Source: JBDREW01 sp043819385
GTDB taxonomy: Bacteria > Patescibacteriota > Minisyncoccia > Minisyncoccales > GWA2-38-27
Assembly: GCA_043819385.1 (NCBI GenBank)
Contig: JBDREW010000052.1
Location: 1-5,411, forward strand
Length of the DNA: 5,411 bases
Direction of reading: 5' to 3'
Numbering within the stretch: position 1 is the stretch's first letter; each line of letters begins with the position of its first letter. This document shows, piece by piece, positions 5,375 to 5,411 of the stretch. The position numbers and the translations under genes were made by a program. The notes below the pieces were generated by a model that did not search any database, was not told the DNA's origin, and was given only the letters and a program-made list of their open reading frames with translations.

Positions 5375-5399
5375 AATAAAAATTTAAAAAATTAAAAAT
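5374..5399 (-). repeat. 26-bp A/T-only leader repeat, yebC copy
   Basis: This copy is identical to 4247-4272 in front of ruvC. It overlaps the first base of the yebC ATG (5374) and extends upstream. The rest of the yebC promoter region lies beyond the window edge, so no promoter can be called. Confidence 0.7.
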
Positions 5400-5411
5400 A
5401 TAAAAATTTAT

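Overview
This window looks like chromosomal DNA from a low-GC, small-genome bacterium, most plausibly a member of the Patescibacteria (Candidate Phyla Radiation). That is an inference. It rests on strong A+T richness in genes and spacers, Lys/Ile/Asn/Glu-heavy proteins, start codons without a visible Shine-Dalgarno sequence, AT-only spacer repeats next to GC-rich palindromes, and deeply diverged versions of universal proteins. TGA ends the yebC gene exactly where the family normally ends. The standard stop set therefore seems to apply, which argues against the CPR lineages that read TGA as glycine.

Layout. Positions 1-138 are the right-hand end of an IS3-family insertion sequence: the last 32 codons of its transposase plus a terminal inverted repeat. 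After an AT-rich spacer lies a complete bifunctional class A penicillin-binding protein on the minus strand (229-2328). A 139-bp divergent promoter region separates it from tyrS, a tyrosyl-tRNA synthetase on the plus strand (2468-3667). tyrS converges on ruvC, the Holliday junction resolvase (3740-4243, minus), and the two share a perfect 38-bp palindrome that looks like a two-way terminator. Upstream of ruvC is a 405-bp non-coding block (4244-4648). Beyond it lies yebC (4649-5374, minus), a translation/regulatory factor that is a classical neighbour of ruvC.

The four complete genes are housekeeping: cell-wall synthesis, tRNA charging, recombination and translation. The yebC-ruvC order is the conserved bacterial arrangement, but here the pair is split by the 405-bp block and by a hairpin over the yebC stop codon; ruvA and ruvB do not follow.

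The most unusual part is that 405-bp block. It carries three diverged copies of a roughly 50-bp nested inverted-repeat module built on GAGGTC/GACCTC, with paired changes that keep the arms complementary, set among AT-only repeats. The tyrS/ruvC terminator has the same stem ends. The leaders of ruvC and yebC share an identical 26-bp A/T-only sequence. I see no CRISPR array, tRNA, rRNA or defence system.
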